This document shows, in pieces, positions 36,661 through 48,849 of a stretch of DNA of 64,000 bases. The notes beneath the pieces were generated by a model. It saw only the letters and a program-made list of their open reading frames with translations, made no database searches and had not been told where the DNA came from. Every line of letters begins with the position of its first letter. Position 1 is the stretch's first letter. Origin of the DNA: Glandiceps talaboti. Taxonomy: Eukaryota > Hemichordata > Enteropneusta > Spengelidae. The DNA lies in the NCBI RefSeq assembly GCF_964340395.1, contig NC_135557.1, positions 8,313,209 to 8,377,208 on the forward strand, written 5' to 3'. Position numbers and translations under genes: made by a program.

Positions 36661-38530
36661 ACGTTGCCAGTTTGAGAAAATTATAACTATCCAATATTTT
36701 AGATAAATGTGACAACAATCGTCACAAAATCAAAAGACAGACTGTCAAACCATTACGTTACACAATGACGGTTGGACCTAAGTTAAACAATATAAAGTCA
36801 GTATAAGTTTATATTTGTTAATATGAAATCAGTCTATCTATTAGTATTACTCGATTTGATAGCTGTAAACCTTTGTATATTGTGAAATCAGTTTATCACT
36901 TTGAAAGCTGAGACCCACCCCATGCCAAGCCGCTCTGCTAGGAATAGCGAGTTCTGAAACACACTGTCCCACCCATCTCTGCTAAGAAATGTGTGAGTTC
37001 CGATACACTCAGTTCCACCCCTCTCTGCTAGGAATTGTCTGAGTTCTGAAACACACAGTAACAGGGTGATTTACTTGATTGCACACACCACAGGCGATCA
37101 AACTCATAGAATGCATATACTGATGACCTGATTTGACCTTAGCCTACCTGTAGACTTCAAGAACTGCCCCTACTTACACTATTTCGCTATCCTATTAACT
37201 GATATTTTTATTCTTTTAATTCATCTTTCGGATCTTAATTTTAAAAAAAATGACAATTTCATTAAGGATAGCGTAACAGTGTAAGTAGTGATAGTTCTTG
37301 AAGTCTACATGCAGGCTAGTTTGACCTTTGACACAGCAATACAACAAACTTAAGATCCCACGTATGTGTATATCTGTATAAAGCGTTGTTTCCGCATACT
37401 TCGATGCATCGCCGCCATATTTATCAGCGTTCTTCAAGACATGGACGAACTTTTCGTTACTTTCTGACTGACCTAGTACAGCTGACAGAGAAAAGAATGA
37501 TTGAACTTTAAGTGTAGGTAAGTAAATTCTTGTTTATGTCTCATTCATTAAAAGTTAACTCTAAATTTGAATTCACGTCGTCAACACTGTAACCACAGTA
37601 TTACTCGCTGTGCCGATTAACAAGTGTGTGTGTACACACCCTACTCAACAAAGAATGAAATATCACGGTTTTTAAAATGTACAGCTGTTAAATAAAACTT
37701 GTGTTGCTATGTGATATAATTTATATCATAACAAAGGTTTATAGCTATCAAAGTAAATGACGTAGTTAGACTGATTTCACGTCAAGAAATACAAACTTGT
37801 ACCGACTTTATTGTTTATATATATTAGTTCCAACCGTCATTGTGTTATGGGATTGTGACAGACCGCGTTTTGATTTTGTGACGATTGTTGTCACATATAT
37901 TCATCTAAAATATTGGATAGTTATAATTTTCTCTAACTGGCAACGTTGAAATTTAACGACGAAAGACGATTAGCTTTCATTATTTTAAATGACAACAACC
38001 ACAAATGTCTGATCGTTGACAACAGTATGGAGTGTAAATTAAGGTGAGGTATACAACAATAGAATTGGCGATATGCCAGGTAAAAGTGGTATGTTGATTT
38101 CACTTCGATCGGGAACGTACGTACGTATGCAGACACTACCGAGGTCGATGACGGTGTCCTAACTAATATTGTTAATTTTTTGAAATTAAGATCCGAAAGA
38201 TAAATTAAAAGAATAAAAATATCAGTTAATAGGACAGCGAAATAGTGTAAGTAGGGGCAGTTCTTGAAGTCTACAGGTAGGCTAAGGTCAAATCAGGTCA
38301 TCAGTATATGCATTCTATGAGTTTGATCACCTGTGGTGTGTGCTTTTAAGTCATCCTGCTAATGTGTGTATCAGAACTCACAGAATTCCTAGCAGAGAGG
38401 CGTGGGACAGTGTGTATCTAAACTCACACACTTCTTAGTAGAGAGGGTTGGAACTGTATGTATCAGAACTCGCAATTCCTAGCAGAGCGGCTTGGCATGG
38501 GGTGGTTTTTAGCTATTAAAGTGAGTAACA
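36660..38530. repeat. Large imperfect inverted repeat (about 0.9 kb arms)
   Basis: Together with 36,374-36,660, the region up to about 37,250 is the reverse complement of about 37,790-38,530. Shared blocks include CAATATTTTAGATAAATGTG, CCACAGGCGATCAAACTCAT, TGTAGACTTCAAGAACTGCC and CCTAGCAGAG-type motifs. Around 36,825-36,905 there are one to two inverted units of the 52-bp repeat. The two arms flank about 500 bp. This is best read as two dispersed elements inserted head to head. Confidence 0.75.
37320..38507 (+). repeat. About 1.2-kb direct duplication, copy 1
   Basis: Collinear with 41,788-42,894. It starts at TTTGACCTTTGACACAGCAA, includes ATCCCACGTATGTGTATATC and GTGTAGGTAAGTAAATTC, and ends at the 52-bp array. 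The offset is about 4.47 kb. A single 52-bp-like unit lies inside at about 37,725-37,780. Confidence 0.88.
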
Positions 38531-38705
38531 GATAGACTGATTTCACGTTAACAAAGGAATACAGCTACCAAAGTGAGTAACAGATAGACTGATTTCACAT
38601 TAACAAAGGTTTACAGCTATCAAAGTGAGTAACAGATAGACTGATTTCACATTAACAAAGGTTTACAGCTACCAAAGTGAGTAACAGATAGACTGATTTC
38701 ACGTT
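38508..38705 (+). repeat. 52-bp minisatellite, about 4 copies
   Basis: Same unit as at 42,895-44,610 (CAAAGTGAGTAACAGATAGA then CTGATTTCAC), at the same place relative to the flanking dispersed element. Confidence 0.93.
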
Positions 38706-41700
38706 AAGGGGGAGTTGTCAAATTCGAATTACGTCAACGACGCAACTTTCGGCGCAGACTGAAACGTGCGCTCTTGCAAGCTTGTCAACATTCGAACGCG
38801 AAACAAACCCGTGTTTGGAAGTGAAGTGAAGTGTTATATGTTTTTTTTCGATCGCTGTACGTTATCATGAATTGAAGATTTAGGGTGAACGGAAGGTAAT
38901 TTCGTATGAGTTTCAGAAGTCCTTGCGTTGAAAATTAGCTTTACTACCATGCCTTAAAGAGGAACTGTCTTATAAATTTTAGACTTGATGAAATGTATCA
39001 ACAACCACACTCCCTATATTGCCGGTCAAGGAAAAACATTGACGTGAGAAACAGAAAAGTTGGAGTCGGCCATATCAAAAAGATAACACCACGCCTAGTG
39101 TCTGACGCTAGAATTTCATTTCTCAATCTACTAAATGTCATTGTTTAAGGGGGGTTGATGTAGCATGGTGGCATGCTAAGGAGTTACCAGACTAGAACAC
39201 CAACAAGGGAAAAAACATTTAAAACATTGATTCGACATTCTAAACTACAACGAGGCCATACAAAAGGCTGCTTACACGAGTTTGCGAACTATTGCACAAT
39301 TAACCGTAACGTCTAAATACATCCGAGATTTTCTACCTGAGATACCCCCAGGTCATGAATGTCTGCTTCTAGTAGCGGAAGACAAGTCATCCAAGTTGAG
39401 TACCCCACAAGCAAAAACATTTTCTTTCAATTTTCTCCTTAATAGTTGCTTTGATTTCGACTGCTCGAAATGAAACTGACATGACACTTGGAAACTTTAA
39501 TTGCACTATTTCAAACAATGGCTTGTATGGTATGGTACGTGAAATTTACATACTGACCATAATTCCATATAGCCATTAAATGAAGTACGTTGTTTGGGTT
39601 TTTGCTTTGTTACTATGGTAACCAGATTTTCTATACAGATTGATTTTATGTCATTTTGGAAGCATATCGCTCGATAGGTCAGCAGTGTCACCAGAGCTAG
39701 AGGGTGATTGATGGGGTCAAATCACTAGGTCAATCATTTGATTGTTTGTGCACGTTTTCTCAAACCATTGATGTCTCATCGATGCTAAAACCATGTTTGT
39801 CATTACAATAAAAACAACAATGATAATTATTGGAAACCGTACGACCGATCGTGGAGAAAAAAAAGTGAAAAAGCTACTTCTCGTATTTAAAAATGGGGTT
39901 TCGATTGTATGGCCAGTTGTGGAGAATCGACAGTGAAAAAAAAATACTTCTTCTTCACTGGGCCATGACCATGCGACTGGTCGTAGACAATAGACAGTGA
40001 AAAAAAATTGGTCGTGGACAATAGACAGTGAAACAATACTACTTCTTCAATGGGCTACGACCGTATGTTGTATAAAGCTATCCGTGACTGTCTCCCCATG
40101 AAAGAAGTATCCATGGTGACATTAATAAGATTTCAATGAGGGGTTCTAATATTGAACCCAAAGTCAATAAATACATCTAGTTGAGCATAGCTTTTGGGCC
40201 TCACATTGTGTGCAATGCCACTTTATCATGTGGCTAGGTACGTATACTGCATGTCGTGTTCAGTGTATCAACAGGTACTGATATGAGTTTCACAGTGACC
40301 ACACTCAGCAATACAACACTAGCAATTTCCTTACATGAAATCAATATTTAACTGTTTCAACAATGCGAGAATGAGATATAAGGTGCGAGACCAATATATA
40401 TTTCAAATCAATGTAGGATGAAAAATTAAATTCTTTTACTTATGGGGTGAATTTATTTGTCTAGTTCTCATCCTAGAGAAACGATTTTACTTTTTAATGG
40501 ATCTGTTTGTACCCCTAAACATGCAATTATAATTTTCTTTTTAAAATTGAGAAATGGAAGAATTTTCACAATAGCACAGCACTAAAATAAAGTGTCAACA
40601 AAAGAACTATTTTTCCTCACTACATACTAGCTTTGTATTCATAGTAAATACTACATACTGATTTGAAATTGGATGGACATTTAAATTTTGACCATTAAGT
40701 TAGGGGGGGGGAACTAAATGTTTTAGCTTTTTATCCTACATTGAACTATTGACCTCTTCCCTAATGTGTTGATTTATCATACATAATTATGTACTGACAG
40801 AACTATCCCTTGGTGCCCATGTGTTCCAATATTAGGAAATTTCATGTGAATTTTGTCCAAAAATGTTGAAATTTGAAAGGGGGGTGTCATAATTATGAAT
40901 ATTATGACCACTTTGGCTTTGGGAGAAATACATAAACTCTACACATGATCATGAATAGTGCGGTTGATTTCTCATACATGTGAACTGACAGAAATATACC
41001 TTGGTGCCTGTGTGTTCCAATATTATACAATGTCAAGTGATTTTTGTTCAAAATGTTGAAATTTTGATGGGATGGGGGTCACATTTTTATTGGCATTTTA
41101 AAGTAAGCATACACAGAATGATCTTTGTTGTATGATTATGAAGAGGCATTGGCACATTATACATATGTGCAAAGTTAAACAAGCTCATCTTAATTTTTGT
41201 CATTCAACAAAATTTCGTAATAAATGTCTGTTAAAAATGTCAAAATTTAGATAGGGTGTGTGGTGACAATATCAATTCTAGAATTTTAACGGACGTAGTG
41301 ATCCACTATTATTTTGTCATTGATAAATAGCTGGAATAATACATTGTACACATACAGCATATAAAAATAATCTATCACAGACCTTTATCCCTTTTTTTTA
41401 TTTTTTTATTTTTAAATTTTCTTACATTTTTCTTTAAAAATCATAAAGCAGCTGGGTATAAAATAACATAGCATTTTATGAAATAATGAAAAGAAATTAC
41501 AAACAAATATATCTGGACATAATATACAATGCACTAAAATATGTAAGTTCATTAAGTGCTCCAGGGATAATCTTTAACAGTCAAAAATTGTGATGTAGTT
41601 AATTAATGTAATCTGCTTATTTTGATCGAAAAAAATATGTGTAGACACAAGTAATGGTCATTATCTTGAAAACAAAGGTGGTGACATAGTATTTACTTTG

Positions 41701-41787
41701 CATTGTTTACATATTCAGATATCACTGCTTAGGTATGCAAAGTATAAGTATAAAATCTATCGACTTTTTTTTAATTTGACACCTTTG
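38706..41787. other. No gene recognised; weak tandem motifs
   Basis: 38,711-38,900 is richer in CG dinucleotides, but no exon could be tied to it. A 63-codon frame at 39,282 (LPEIPPGHECLLLVAEDKSS) matches nothing I know. 39,838-40,075 has three to four imperfect units around GACAATAGACAGTGAAA. 40,740-40,895 and 40,960-41,095 are diverged direct copies (shared CTTGGTGCC, GTGTTCCAATATTA, AATGTTGAAATTT). Confidence 0.45.
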
Positions 41788-42894
41788 TTTGACCTTTGAC
41801 ACAGCAACACAACAAGCTTAAGATCCCACGTATGTGTATATCTGTATAAAGTGTTGTTTCCGCATACTTCAATATGCAATGCATCGCCGCCATATTTATC
41901 AGCGTTCTTCAAGACGTGAACGAACTTTTCGTTACTTTCTGTTTGACCTAGTACAGCTGACAGAGAAAAGAATGATTGAACTTTAAGTGTAGGTAAGTAA
42001 ATTCTTGTTTATGTCTCATTCATTAAAAGTTAACTCTAAATTTTAATTCACGTAGTCAACACCGTAACCACAGTATTACTGTGCCGATTAACAAGTGTGT
42101 GTGTACACACCCTACTCAACAAAGAATGAAATATCACAGTTTTTAAACTGTACAGCTCTTAAATAAAACTTGTGTTGCTATTTGATATAATTTATATCAT
42201 AACAAAGGTTTATAGCTATCAAAGTAAATGACGCAGTTAGACTGATTTCACGTCAACAAATACAAACTTATTTTGACTTTATTGTTTAACTCAGGTCCAA
42301 CTGTCAACGTGTAACATAATGGTATTTTGACAGACTGTGTTTTGATTTTGTGACGATTGGTTTTCATTATTTTAAATGACAACAACCACAAATGTCTGAT
42401 CGTTGACAACAGTATGGAGTGTAAATTAAGGTGAGGTATACAACAATGTAATTGGCGATATGCCAGGTAAAAGTGGTATGTTGATTTCACTTCGATCGGG
42501 AACGTACGTACGTATGCAGACACTGCGGAGGTCGATGACGGTGTCCTAACTAATATTGTTACTTTTTGAAATTAAGATCCGAAAGATAACATAAAAGAAT
42601 AAAAAATATCAGTTAATAGGACAGCGAAATAATGTAAGTAGGGGCAGTTCTTGAAGTCTACAGGTAGGCTAAGGTCAAATCAGGTCATTCGCCTATGCAT
42701 TCTATGAGTATCATCGCCTGTGGTGTGTGCGATTAAGTTAAGTCATCCTGCTATTGTGTGTACCAGAACTCACAGAATTCCTAGCAGAGAAGGGTGGGAC
42801 AGTGTGTATCTAAACTCACACACTTCTTAGCAGAGAGGGTTGGAACTGTATGTATCAGAACTCGCAATTCCTAGCAGAGCTACTTGGCATGTGG
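41788..42894 (+). repeat. About 1.1-kb direct duplication, copy 2
   Basis: Collinear with 37,320-38,507, with small indels. About 50 bases around the TTGTCACATATATTCATC part of copy 1 are missing here. A single 52-bp-like unit is at about 42,190-42,250. It runs directly into the large 52-bp array. Confidence 0.88.
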
Positions 42895-44610
42895 TGGTTT
42901 TTAGCTATCAAAGTGAGTAACAGATAGACTGATTTCACATTAACAAAGGTGTACAGCTATCAAAGTGAGTAACAGATAGACTGATTTCGCATTAACAAAG
43001 GTTTACAGCTATCAAAGTGAGTAACAGATAGACTGATTTCACATTAACAAAGGTTTACAGCTATCAAAGTGAGTAGCAGATAGACTGATTTCACGTTAAC
43101 AAAGGTTTACAGCTATCAAAGTGAGTAACAGATAGACTGATTTGACATTAACAAAGGTTTACAGCTACCAAAGTGAGTAACAGATAGACTGATTTCACAT
43201 TAGCAAAGGTTAACATCTATCAAAGTGAGTAACAGATAGACTGATTTCACGTTAACAAAGGTTTACAGCTATCAAAGTGAGTAACAGATAGACTGATTTC
43301 ACATTAACAAAGGTTTACAGCTATCAAAGTGAGTAGCAGATAGACTGATTTCACATTAACAGAGGTTTACAGCTATCAAAGTGAGTAACAGATAGACTGA
43401 TTTCACATTAACAAAGATTTACAGCTACCAAAGTGAGTAACAGAGAGACTGATTTCACATTAACAAAGGTTTACAGCTATCAAAGTGAGTACCAGATAGA
43501 CTGATTTCACATTAACAGAGGTTTACAGCTATCAAAGTGAGTAATAGATAGACTGATTTGACATTAACAAAGGTTTACAGCTATCAAAGTGAGTAACAGA
43601 TAGACTGATTTCACATTAACAAAGATTTACAGCTACCAAAGTGAGTAACAGATAGACTGATTTCACATTAACAAAGATTTACAGCTACCAAAGTGAGTAA
43701 CAGATAGACTGATTTCACATTAACAAAGGTTTACAGCTATCAAAGTGAGTAACAGATAGACTGATTTCACGTTAACAAAGGTTTACAGCTATCAAAGTGA
43801 GTAACAGATAGACTGATTTCACATTAACAAAGGTTTACAGCCATCAAAGTGAGTAACAGATAGACTAATTTCATATTAACAAAGGTGTACAGCTATCAAA
43901 GTGAGTAACAGATAGACTGATTTCACATTAACAAAGGTTTACAGCTATCAAAGTGAGTAACAGATAGACTGATTTCACATTAACAAAGGTTTACAGCTAT
44001 CAAAGTGAGTAACAGATAGACTGATTTCACATTAACAAAGGTTTACAGCTATCAAAGTGAGTAACAGATAGACTGATTTCACGTTAACAAAGGTTTACAG
44101 CTATCAAAGTGAGTAACAGATAGACTGATTTCACATTAACAAAGGTTTACAGCTATCAAAGTGAGTAACAGATAGACTGATTTCACATTAACAAAGGTTT
44201 ACATCTATCAAAGTGAGTAACAGATCAACTGATTTCACATTAACAAAGGTTTACATCTATCAAAGTGAGTAACAGATAGACTGATTTCACATTAACAAAG
44301 GTTTACATCTATCAAAGTGAGTAACATAGACTGATTTCACATTAACAAAGGTTTACAGCTATCAAAGTGAGTAACAGATAGACTGATTTCACATTAACAA
44401 AGGTTTACAGCTATCAAAGTGAGTAACATATAGACTGATTTCACATTAACAAAGGTTTACAGCTATCAAAGTGAGTAACAGATAGACTGATTTCACATTA
44501 ACAAAGGTTTACAGCTACCAAAGTGAGTAACAGATAGACTGATTTCACATTAACAAAGGTGTACAGCTATCAAAGTGAGTAACAGATAGACTGATTTCAC
44601 GTCAACAAAT
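42895..44610 (+). repeat. 52-bp minisatellite, about 33 copies
   Basis: The unit is built of CAAAGGTTTACAGCTATCAA, AGTGAGTAACAGATAGACTG and ATTTCACATTAA. Variants such as CACGTTAA, GCTACC and CATCTATC are scattered. Both borders match the dispersed-element sequence (GTCAACAAATACAAA on the right). The related loci at 38,508 (about 4 copies) and 36,825 (about 2, inverted) show that the array expanded inside an existing element. Confidence 0.96.
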
Positions 44611-45387
44611 ACAAATTTATACTGACTTTATTGTTTATATTAGGTCCAACCGTCAAAGTTTAATGAGATTTTGACAGATTGTGTTTTTATTTTGTGACGA
44701 TTGTTGTCTTATTCATGTAACCAATTTCCTATTGCCCAGCTATGAACAAGTACCAGTTGCATATAATAATTTATATTGGGGCCTGAGGTGTCGCCGTCGT
44801 CTTTGTTTGTGATGCAAGTGTTAAGTGTACAGTTATGAAGAAACAACAACCACACACAGTCTGAATTTTCAATGTTCACATCTATATTTACAATCGGCAC
44901 AAGAGATACGAATACATACAAAAAATACCCAATACATACATACATTTACATACGCATACATCAAACATCTAAATAATCCAATATGTGTCATCAATTAATT
45001 ATAATCCAACTGGACAGTATGCTGTGATGGATTAATGACTTATGCCAAGTATATAAATAGTTCAATATTCAAATACTTCAGTCAAACACAATAAATTCTA
45101 ACATATACTTCAATCAACTTCCAATGAATTCTGAGTCTCGTCGAGATAGGATACTGGCTTCTCCAAATTTCAATTTAGAATGCAATGCTTTAATGAAATA
45201 CTTAGTAGTTGTAGGAAACTCGGGATATTCCCACGTAACACACTATAAATTCAATCTATTCTATTATTGTTCTAATGTCTTCATTCACCAATCAAGGTAC
45301 TCAAATCAGAGGTTAAGTATCAATGTATCCCAATAATTTAAAGTCAGTAACTTGTACGATTCAATCTGGAATTACAAAAACAATAAA
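44611..45387. other. Right end of the dispersed element, then no feature
   Basis: 44,611-44,710 (TTTATTGTTTATATTAGGTC, TTGTGACGATTGTTGTC) repeats 37,795-37,895. After that nothing recognisable is seen; short frames only. Confidence 0.5.
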
Positions 45388-46110
45388 GTTACTCAATTAT
45401 TCAATGGGATTAATGTATTCAGTGGCAGTATAATTAATCCATAGTTCAGATCAACTGTATCAAGAATCAAATACAAACTAATTAATTATACAATGGAATT
45501 AATGTATTCAATGACAATATAATTAATCCATAGTTCCGTTCCACTGTATCATGAATCAAATACAAACTAATTAATTATACAATGGAATTAATGTATTCAA
45601 TGACAGTATAATTAATCCTTCGTTCAGATCAACTGTGTCAGGATTCAAAGACAAACTAATTAATTATACAATGGAATTAATGTATTCAATGACAATATAA
45701 TTAATTCATCGTTCAAATCAACTGTGTCAGGAATCAAAGACAAACTAATTAATTATACAATGGAATTAATGTATTCATTGACAGTATAATTAATTCATCG
45801 TTCAGATCAACTGTGTCAGGAATCAAATATAAACTAAATAATTATACAATGAAATTAATGTATTCAATGACAGTATAATTAATTCATCGTTCAGATCAAC
45901 TGTGTCAGGAATCAAATACAAACTAATTAATTATACAATGAAATTAATGTATTCAATGACAGTATAATTAATTCATCGTTCAGATCAACTGTGTCAGGAA
46001 TCAAATACAAACTAAATAATTATACAATGGAATTAATGTATTCAGTGACAGTATAATTAATTCATAGTTAAGATCAACTGTAGGAAGAATCAAATACAGA
46101 CGAATAAATC
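45388..46110 (+). repeat. 89-bp minisatellite, about 8 copies
   Basis: AATTAATGTATTCAATGACA recurs every 89 bp (45,501 and 45,590). Copies share AATTAATTATACAATGGAAT and GATCAACTGT, with CATAG/CATCG and similar variants. Confidence 0.92.
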
Positions 46111-46146
46111 ATTCAATGAACAATAACAACATCATTAGATTTACAG

Positions 46147-46490
46147 GCAAAATAAGTAATTTACTGAACACTGTGCACTCCACACGCGTAGAAATACGTG
46201 TACTTGCAGACGAGTAGCTCTCTGTACCATTCAACTTCATAATTCAGCTCAGTAGTTTCAGCAACGCGTCTTTTCTTCTCAGCTCCAATTCTCTCTCTCC
46301 TGACATTTTTATCTTCGTCCTCGGCTCTCAAGCACACTTCTTCTACAGACCAGGGTCTACAAACGCTGCGTTCGTAGTGCTGAGGTATAAATAGAAACGT
46401 CCAAAACACAGGCAAATAAGTGAGTTACTGAACACTGTATGCTCCACATACGTAGAAACACGTGTTAATTGCCGACGACGAGTGGTCCTC
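46147..46490 (+). repeat. Partial tandem duplication, offset about 261 bp
   Basis: GGCAAAATAAGTAATTTACT to about 46,215 recurs from about 46,408 (GGCAAATAAGTGAGTTACTG, GAACACTGTATGCTCC, ACGTAGAAACACGTGT). The unit between is not repeated elsewhere in the window. Confidence 0.75.
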
Positions 46491-46567
46491 AGCTAGCTTC
46501 TACTTCATACATTTTGCTGTTTGTATTCTTCCAGTATATGGGAGTAAGACCACAGGGGGCAGCGAGC

Positions 46568-46660
46568 ATGTAACTGATTGATTGATCGATCGATTGGTTG
46601 ATTTATTGATTGATTGATTTATTATTTGGTTGAATGATTGATCGATTGAATGATCAATTT
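46568..46660 (+). repeat. GATT tetranucleotide-type simple repeat
   Basis: An imperfect run of TGATTGAT and TGATCGAT units. Confidence 0.88.
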
Positions 46661-46784
46661 TTGTGGTGCAATATAACTTATTTTGTGTGTGATATTGATC
46701 AATTCACTCATTGAGTTTTAAAACTATCTATTTTTCCTTCCCTGGTTACTTTGCTCTCAGTTATATCTCAGACCACTAATGATT

Positions 46785-47640
46785 AGTTTTCATTATTTTA
46801 AATGACAACAACCACGAATGTCTGATCGTTGACAAGAGTAAGCGTATGGAGTGTAAATTAAGATGAGGTATACAACAATGTAATTGGCGATATGCCAGGT
46901 AAAAGTGGTATGTTTAATTCACTTCGATCGGGATCACACGTACGTATGCAGACACTAAGGAGGTCGATGAGGGCGTTCACATTTGTGATTTTTAATCTAG
47001 TTGTTGCCGCTTTACTCTTTAATACAAAGTCATTGTCAATGTTTTCATAAACCAAGTAAAATGTAAACAAGTTTATGAATTAACTGTAAATAACTAAATA
47101 ATAAGTAGAATTTATTTTTTTGTTTGCATATATATATATATATATATATTCATTCATGTTGGGGTGCTGATGAAGTCTGTCTTGAACAAATATCACCTGA
47201 AGTATTGTCATTTTGCTGTAAATTCTATTAAAAAAAAGGTGCCATGTACTAATAAGAGAGGTGGTTACACAATTCTCATCCCCATCCCAAATCTCATTAA
47301 AATCTGATGTAGTGAAAACGGATAGATGGTATTTACTTCTATTTCCATGTTTTATGTCGCTTGTTTTGTTCCGAGGATCGCCGCTTTCCGACGCATGATA
47401 ACTTGGAACAAAACAACCGACGTAAAACATGGAAATTAAGGTAAATAAAAGCATCTAGCGCTTTCAATACATCAGATTTTTATCAGATTACTTCATCATA
47501 TCCCCAGCATATCTATGGATGGAACCTACATATAGGCTAACGTATTAACGGGGGGGGGGGGGAGTTCACACCATTCCCACCCCCATCCCCAACATATCCA
47601 TGGATAGTACCTACATACATATGTATAGGCTAAGGGACTG
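46785..47640 (-). repeat. Inverted copy of the 35.3-36.7 kb composite repeat
   Basis: Read on the minus strand it carries, in order, one to two 77-bp units, the 181-bp MITE, a segment with ATGTTGGGGTGCTG, and the dispersed core with GGCATATCGCC. That is the same order as at 35,330-36,660 on the plus strand. A TA microsatellite (about 47,130-47,150) is private to this copy. The two composite copies face each other across about 10 kb. Confidence 0.85.
47300..47480. mobile_element. 181-bp foldback MITE, copy 2
   Basis: Ends AATCTGATGTAGTG and ACATCAGATTTTT, with arms containing TTGTTTTGTTCC and GGAACAAAACAA. It matches 35,979-36,160 in inverted orientation with moderate divergence. Confidence 0.8.
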
Positions 47641-48849
47641 GTCAGTTTCTTCTTCTTGGGGGAGGACAATAAATACATACTTATACGTTTACAGCCCTTG
47701 TACTCATTTATTGTCGATGTTAGTACAACCTGTATCATTTGTATCTGGCGTTAAGTCACCTTTACATATTCATAAATTCATGGCTGTTTATTTTATATTT
47801 GTAAGCTCTATTTGTTTCGTTTGGATGTCTCATCTGACCTTTGGCTTTTGATAGGTTTAGGAACTCTAGCTCGTAAATGTCCATGACTGACAGTAAATAA
47901 TATTGAATTAATTGACTAAAGAGGGGGATACACTATCCAAAAAATCCTAATTAAACTGTTTAAATCATATCAGTTCACATTGCGTGGTTCGTCCTTTGTA
48001 ACTGTTGGAACAGCATCATGCCACATGGGCTCGAAATTGGCCATATTTGTCTACAAATAGTTGTTTTTGTTTATTGTTTACTTTCTCTCTTTACAGAAAA
48101 ATAGTTATTATTTATTGTTTGTTTACTTTTTTTTGCTCTTTAACAATATCCTTTCCGTACATGGTGACATATAAAATCTAGTGTGTGCTTTTCTAAATAT
48201 ATTTTAACTTGTTCTTTTGTTGGTTTAATAAACCAGCTTTACGACTACCTTATCAATTATTTATATTAGGTTAGTTCTACTGAGTGCCCTCAACCGTTGA
48301 CCTTTCCTCGTCTCACTCACCATGTTTCTCTGTGTGGAACAAAACAAGTAAGCAAAAAAAACAACAATTTTTTTGTAAAGAAAGAAAGTAAACAAAAAAC
48401 AAAAAACTACCATTTGTAAACATTTGAAATATAGTCAATTTAGAATCCCCTGTGATTGTGCAAGATGATAGGGTTAGGTGTTTGATCAAAGTAAGACAGT
48501 TTAAAGACGTAAATGTAAACTGTGACAGAGACTGTGAACACTCAAGTATACAAACACAGACGTCAAGGCAAAGAGGTGATCATCTACATATCTTTTCATG
48601 GTTAGCTGTTCACTGCAATAGTTGGTTTATTCCTTACAGGTTGTGGTTGGAGTTATAGGATAGGTGGTTGCAGCAAGCTGGATGGCATCGTCTTGTTCAT
48701 TTATCCAGACTCTTAAGTCATCATTTTCCGAAGCCTATTTGGCGATGGCTAATTGATAATTTATTTACTTCTACACTTCTAAAAGGATACAAATAAAACA
48801 AAAATCAATACACAGTATCAATCAGAGTAAAATAGACAGAATCGATTAA
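47641..48849. other. No gene recognised
   Basis: AT-rich DNA with short frames on both strands. A poly-purine patch of AACAAAAAACAAAAAAC type lies near 48,350-48,410. Confidence 0.5.

Noticed and set aside
39282-39473. 63-codon plus-strand frame (LPEIPPGHECLLLVAEDK)
   Set aside because: It begins without ATG, has no recognisable domain and lies in repeat-rich intergenic DNA.
46161-46415. 84-codon minus-strand frame with a charged stretch (RRERIGAEKKRRVAETTEL) and a possible CTCAG acceptor at its start
   Set aside because: No homology recognised, no partner exon found, and its 3' part belongs to a local tandem duplication. Too weak to call a gene.
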